Assembly: GCA_964511405.1 (NCBI GenBank) | Contig: CAZEFK010000104.1 | Span: forward strand, 1-25,462 | DNA: 25,462 bases | DNA from: CAZEFK01 sp964511405 | Lineage (GTDB): Bacteria; Pseudomonadota; Alphaproteobacteria; Elsterales; Elsteraceae | Direction: 5' to 3' | Shown: one piece after another, positions 22,513-25,462 of the stretch | How positions within the stretch are numbered: position 1 is the first letter of the stretch | Layout of the letters: each line of letters starts with the position of its first letter | The notes under the pieces: generated by a model | Database searches by the model: none | What the model saw: the letters and a program-made list of their open reading frames with translations, nothing else | Told to the model about the DNA's origin: nothing | Made by a program: the position numbers and the translations under genes

Positions 22513-22988
22513 TCGCGGGCCACCGTCGTGAACTCCACCTTGGTTGCCGCGGCTTCCGCCGCCGCCTCGGCCTCGGCCGCCGCCCGGGCCGCGGCCAGGG
22601 GCCCGATGACGGCGGCGCGGACCGGGCCGCGATGCGCCGGGTCCTGCATCAGGGCATCGACCAGGGCCGCGCGCTCGGCATGGTCGGCACGCCGGCCCGC
22701 GACATAGGCGACGCCGGTGACGGTCGCGCCGTCGGAGCCGGCCAGCTGCACCGCGCAGCGGGTGACCGTCATCTCCGACAGGTTGAACGGCGCGCCGCTG
22801 CCGCCGATGCGGCCCTGGACCATGACCATGCCTGTTTCGGGCGGCCGCAGCCGGCCGACGCTCAGGGGCGGCAGGCGCTGCAGCACGCCGTCCAGGGCGG
22901 CGGCAAGCGCCGCCGGATCGGCTGTCGCCGTCACCGCCATCCAGGCCTGACGGTCTTCGACGGTCTCAGTGGCTGTCGCCTCTGCCAT
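22509..22988 (-). CDS. phnG: C-P lyase core subunit PhnG
   Basis: The 159-residue PhnG is the small core subunit required for phosphonate activation with PhnH, I and L. The family pattern is visible as RQAWMAVTATADPAALAAALDG, PETGMVMVQGRIGGSGAPFNL, SEMTVTRCAVQL and AYVAGRRADHAERAALVDAL. The ATG at 22988 follows GGAGG. A very alanine- and glutamate-rich C-terminal tail (residues 133-150) extends beyond the conserved part, possibly a low-complexity helix. It is the first gene of the GHIJK block and is separated from phnE by 101 bases, enough for an internal promoter. Confidence 0.92.
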   Translation of the reverse strand: MAEATATETVEDRQAWMAVTATADPAALAAALDGVLQRLPPLSVGRLRPPETGMVMVQGRIGGSGAPFNLSEMTVTRCAVQLAGSDGATVTGVAYVAGRRADHAERAALVDALMQDPAHRGPVRAAVIGPLAAARAAAEAEAAAEAAATKVEFTTVARE

Positions 22989-23089
22989 GGGGGCCCTCCG
23001 GGCCTGTCGATGCCGGCGTCCGGAATAGGCGCGAAGCGCCCCGGCCACCAGCGAATAGTTGTCCCTGATCCGTGCGGATTTCTCACAGA

Positions 23090-23947
23090 TCAGGCGCGGG
23101 TCCCGATCAGCGCCAGGCGCACCCGCGCCGACACCCAGTCGATCGCCGCAACGGTCGCCAGCAGCAGCAGCAGGATGAACGCGGTCTGCTGCCATTCGTC
23201 GGTGCGGATCATCTCCGACAGCGGCAGGCCGATGCCGCCGGCACCGACGATCCCCAGCACGGTCGAGGCTCGGGTGTTGCTCTCGAAGAAGTACAGGACC
23301 TGGCTCAGCACCACCGGCAGGAGCTGCGGCAGCAGGGCGAAGCGCACCGACTGCAGCCGGCTGGCGCCGCTCGACAGCACGCCGTCGACCGGTTTGGCGT
23401 CGGCGGTCTCGATCGCCTCGGAAAACAGCTTGGCCAGCGCGCCGAAGTCCGAGGTCACGATCGCCAGGGCGCCGGCGAAGGGGCCGAGCCCGACCACATT
23501 GATCCAGATCAGCGCCCAGATCAGGGTGTCGACGCCGCGGATGCTGTCGAACAGCCGGCGCGAGAGCAGGCGGACGACGCGGCTGGCGACCACGTTGCGG
23601 GCGGCCAGGAAGCTCACGGGCAAGGCCAGCGCCGCCGCGACCAGGGTCCCGACGAAGGCGATGGCCACGGTCTGGGCCAGCGCCACCAGATAGAACTGGG
23701 CATTGGCCCAGGTCTGCGGGCTGGGCGGCATCATCAGGCCGAAGATGAAGCCGAACTTGCCGATGCCGCCCAGGATCCGCGGCAGCGTGAAGCCGCAATA
23801 CCACAGGCTGGCGACCAGCGCGCCGAGCCGCAGCGCCGCCACCGCGGCGGCGCGGCGGGCCCGCGGGCCGTCGCGCGCCAGCAGGGCGGCATGGCGGCCC
23901 TCGAGGCCGGCCGTGGCCCCGAGCAGCGCCGCCGCGACCGCGCTCAC
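23090..23947 (-). CDS. phnE: Phosphonate ABC transporter permease PhnE (second copy)
   Basis: The 285-residue inner-membrane permease starts at GTG 23947, overlapping the stop of the first permease gene (GTGA). Family marks are TLPRILGGIGKFGFIFGLMMPP, LALPVSFLAARNVV, the long SRRLFDSIRGVDTLIWALIW segment and the late SNTRASTVLGIVGAGGIGLPLSEMI. Two different PhnE proteins forming a heterodimeric channel are usual in alphaproteobacterial phosphonate and phosphate-starvation transporters. It moves phosphonate handed over by PhnD, driven by PhnC, whose gene is not in the window. The frame is open far upstream, but only this start makes sense. Confidence 0.92.
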   Translation of the reverse strand: MSAVAAALLGATAGLEGRHAALLARDGPRARRAAAVAALRLGALVASLWYCGFTLPRILGGIGKFGFIFGLMMPPSPQTWANAQFYLVALAQTVAIAFVGTLVAAALALPVSFLAARNVVASRVVRLLSRRLFDSIRGVDTLIWALIWINVVGLGPFAGALAIVTSDFGALAKLFSEAIETADAKPVDGVLSSGASRLQSVRFALLPQLLPVVLSQVLYFFESNTRASTVLGIVGAGGIGLPLSEMIRTDEWQQTAFILLLLLATVAAIDWVSARVRLALIGTRA

Positions 23948-24825
23948 CGTTGGACCTCGCTGAGCACCCGGTGGCGCAGGCGCTCGGTCGTGTGATCGAT
24001 GACCATCACAGTGGCGATGATCAGCAGCAGCATGGCGCTGACGTCGGCGTTGTAGAACTTGCGGATCGCGATCAGCAGCAGGTAGCCGATGCCGCCGGCC
24101 CCGACGAAGCCCAGCACGGCGGCGCTGCGGACGTTGATCTCGAAGCGCAGCAGCGCGTAGCTCAGGAAGCTCGACAGCACCTGCGGCAGGGCGCCGAACC
24201 GGATCTGGCTGAGCCGGCCGCCGCCGCTGGCGGCGATGCCCTCGACCGGCCTCGGGTCGATGCTCTCGACCACTTCGGCGAACAGCTTGCCCAGCGTGCC
24301 CATGGTGTGGACCGCGATCGCCAGCACCCCGGGCAGCGGGCCCAGGCCGAAGCAGATCACGAACACCAGCGCGAACACGATGTCGGGGACGGTGCGGCTG
24401 AACTCCAGGAACCGCCGCGTTGCCGTCCGCACGACCGCCGACTGCGAGAAGTTGCGGCTGGCCGGAAAGCACAGGACCACGGCCGCGGCCGCGCCGAGCA
24501 GGGTGCCGGCATAGGCCATCACCAGCGTTTCGCCCAGGGCGCGCAGCCACTTCTGCCAGCCCCAGAACCACTCGCCGGGATCCGTCCAGACATAGTCGCC
24601 GCTGTCGAGATGGATGAGGTCGTCGGCATAGCTGAACAGCCGGCCGATCTTGTCGACCAGCACGTCCAGCCGGACTTCCGCGACCTGGGCGGCGGCCAGG
24701 AACAGAACCGCCAACAGCACCAGGCCGAGCAGCGCCCGACGCTGCCGGTGCCGGGCCAGGCCGTCATAGGCGGCCAGATCGGCGACCGCGGCGGAGTTGA
24801 CGAGCCCGCGCAAGGCGTTGTTCAC
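23944..24825 (-). CDS. phnE: Phosphonate ABC transporter permease PhnE (first copy)
   Basis: The 293-residue permease begins at GTG 24825 with a short polar N-terminus, then LLGLVLLAVLFLAAAQVAEV as the first membrane segment. It carries a large periplasmic loop (YADDLIHLDSGDYVWTDPGEWFWGWQKW), then the transport domain: LCFPASRNFS, FSRTVPDIVFALVFVICFG and the docking region ending VRSAAVLGFVGAGGIGYLLL. It is clearly related to the second copy but differs mainly in that loop, so the two are old paralogues. It overlaps phnE copy two and is separated from phnD by 81 bases that hold a hairpin. Confidence 0.92.
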   Translation of the reverse strand: MNNALRGLVNSAAVADLAAYDGLARHRQRRALLGLVLLAVLFLAAAQVAEVRLDVLVDKIGRLFSYADDLIHLDSGDYVWTDPGEWFWGWQKWLRALGETLVMAYAGTLLGAAAAVVLCFPASRNFSQSAVVRTATRRFLEFSRTVPDIVFALVFVICFGLGPLPGVLAIAVHTMGTLGKLFAEVVESIDPRPVEGIAASGGGRLSQIRFGALPQVLSSFLSYALLRFEINVRSAAVLGFVGAGGIGYLLLIAIRKFYNADVSAMLLLIIATVMVIDHTTERLRHRVLSEVQR

Positions 24826-24861
24826 CGGGCGGGATGCTCCATCGCCTCGGCCGGGCCCCGG

Positions 24862-24891
24862 TCGTCATCCCGCGCGGGCGCAGGATGACGA
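24862..24891. repeat. Hairpin-forming palindrome between phnD and phnE
   Basis: Nine-base arms TCGTCATCC (24862-24870) and GGATGACGA (24883-24891) flank 12 GC-rich bases that extend the stem by about three pairs after one mismatch. The core CGTCATCCC is shared with the large inverted repeat at 19120-19227, so both probably belong to one dispersed family. Its place just after phnD suggests it could protect the binding-protein mRNA or cut readthrough into phnE. There is no U-run, so it is not a classical terminator. Confidence 0.65.
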
Positions 24892-24906
24892 TCGACGCCA
24901 GCGTCC

Positions 24907-25458
24907 CTACGCCTTGCGCAGGCTGTCGACGAACTTCACCAGCTTGATGGTGTCGTCGTAGTCGGCATTGGCGATCGGCTCCCACGGCCGGTTCTTGCCG
25001 TCCGACAGCTTCTTGAAGACGTCGGGCGCCTTGGTCGGGGTGGCGAAGAACGCGGTCTTGATCGCGCCCTTCAGGTCCTCGGGCAGGTCGGTCAGCAGCG
25101 CCCAGGGCGAATTGATGATGAGGTCCGACTTCAGGATGATCCGGAAGTCGGCCTTGGTCAGAGTCTTGCCGCTGTTGTCCTTGACCATGCCCTTCTCGAG
25201 CATGCGGGTCAGGTTGCTGTCGTCGTCGGCATTCCACCAGTTGGCGCACACGTCGACGGTGCCCTGGGCCAGCGCGATCACGGCATTCTCGTGGCTGCCA
25301 GTGACCACCACCTTCGAGAAGTAGGTATCCGGCTTGATGTCCAGCTTGTTGAGCTTGTAGAGCGGCATGTTGTAGCCCGAGGTCGAGTTCGGATCGACCA
25401 GGCCCAGGTCCTTGCCCTTCTGGTCCTCGTTCTTCTGGTACGGGCTGTTGGCGCGGAC
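24907..25458 (-). CDS. phnD: Phosphonate-binding protein PhnD, C-terminal part
   Basis: The window holds the last 183 or so residues of a PhnD-type periplasmic binding protein. Visible are VRANSPYQ, DPNSTSGYNMPLYKL, SHENAVIALAQGTVDVCANWW, INSPWALLTDLPEDLKGAI and a final FVDSLRKA, all in good agreement with the family. It delivers phosphonates to the two PhnE permeases encoded downstream. The codon immediately before VRANSP, at 25461-25459, reads TAA in frame, where a full PhnD would continue. It lies at the extreme edge, so it may be an assembly or sequencing error at a contig end, or a genuine truncation. The N-terminal half, signal peptide and start are outside the window. Confidence 0.88.
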   Translation of the reverse strand, partial: VRANSPYQKNEDQKGKDLGLVDPNSTSGYNMPLYKLNKLDIKPDTYFSKVVVTGSHENAVIALAQGTVDVCANWWNADDDSNLTRMLEKGMVKDNSGKTLTKADFRIILKSDLIINSPWALLTDLPEDLKGAIKTAFFATPTKAPDVFKKLSDGKNRPWEPIANADYDDTIKLVKFVDSLRKA

Positions 25459-25462
25459 TTAG

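Noticed and set aside
23010..23090. Pho-box-like CTGTGAG, AAAT, CCGCACG just after the phnE stop, before phnG
   Set aside because: The spacer fits but the half-sites match only about 5/7 and 3/7, far weaker than the site at 9241-9269; an internal PhoB promoter cannot be claimed.
1..25462. CRISPR arrays, tRNA/rRNA genes, insertion sequences, integrases, attachment sites
   Set aside because: I saw no regularly spaced repeats, cloverleaf-like sequences, transposase or integrase frames, or flanking direct repeats.

Overview
The window is very GC-rich and densely packed, with ATGA/GTGA stop-start overlaps throughout. Its gene content points to a free-living alphaproteobacterium, plausibly Rhodospirillales-like: an ECF sigma factor with a NrsF (DUF1109) anti-sigma factor, a phn C-P lyase operon with two phnE permease genes, and a ugp-type ABC operon. 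This placement is inferred from gene content and base composition, not from a marker gene. Both edges cut genes, and no gap between genes exceeds about 210 bases.

Left part (1-4200): the 3' end of an alanine-rich protein gene, a small secreted Rap1a/Tai-like protein, and a convergent anti-sigma/ECF sigma pair with a candidate self-recognised promoter and a tiny translationally coupled leader ORF. These are followed by a divergent small CxxC...HxxC protein, a zinc-dependent alcohol dehydrogenase and a 60-residue unknown.

Middle (4200-17200): a minus-strand operon encodes a calcineurin-fold phosphodiesterase, a UgpC/MalK-type ATPase, two permeases and a solute-binding protein. It is preceded by three 11-bp-phased PhoB-type half-sites, so it looks like a phosphate-starvation operon that imports an organophosphate and hydrolyses phosphodiesters. 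Next come a small cupin, an orphan sugar-type binding protein, a 564-residue protein I do not recognise, a LysR regulator divergent from a coupled GNAT acetyltransferase/MFS exporter pair, and a protein-L-isoaspartate methyltransferase. A small pocket with less GC-rich coding follows: an orphan HicB-like antitoxin, a Tdi1/DUF1851-type immunity protein and a possible gene remnant.

Right part (17200-25462): a minus-strand phosphonate operon, transcribed phnD-phnE-phnE-phnG-phnH-phnI-phnJ-phnK-phnL-phnM. It imports phosphonates and cleaves the C-P bond. phnN is not seen, and phnC, phnF and the operon promoter would lie beyond the right edge. Two palindromic elements sharing a CGTCATCCC core interrupt it: a perfect 30-bp inverted repeat between phnK and phnL, and a hairpin between phnD and phnE. 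The phnD fragment meets an in-frame TAA in its last complete codon at the window edge.

Taken together, two of the three large blocks serve phosphorus scavenging (phosphodiesters and phosphonates). No new defence or mobile system is evident. The least explained elements are the 564-residue protein, the sigma-factor leader ORF, the palindromic repeats and the accessory pocket.
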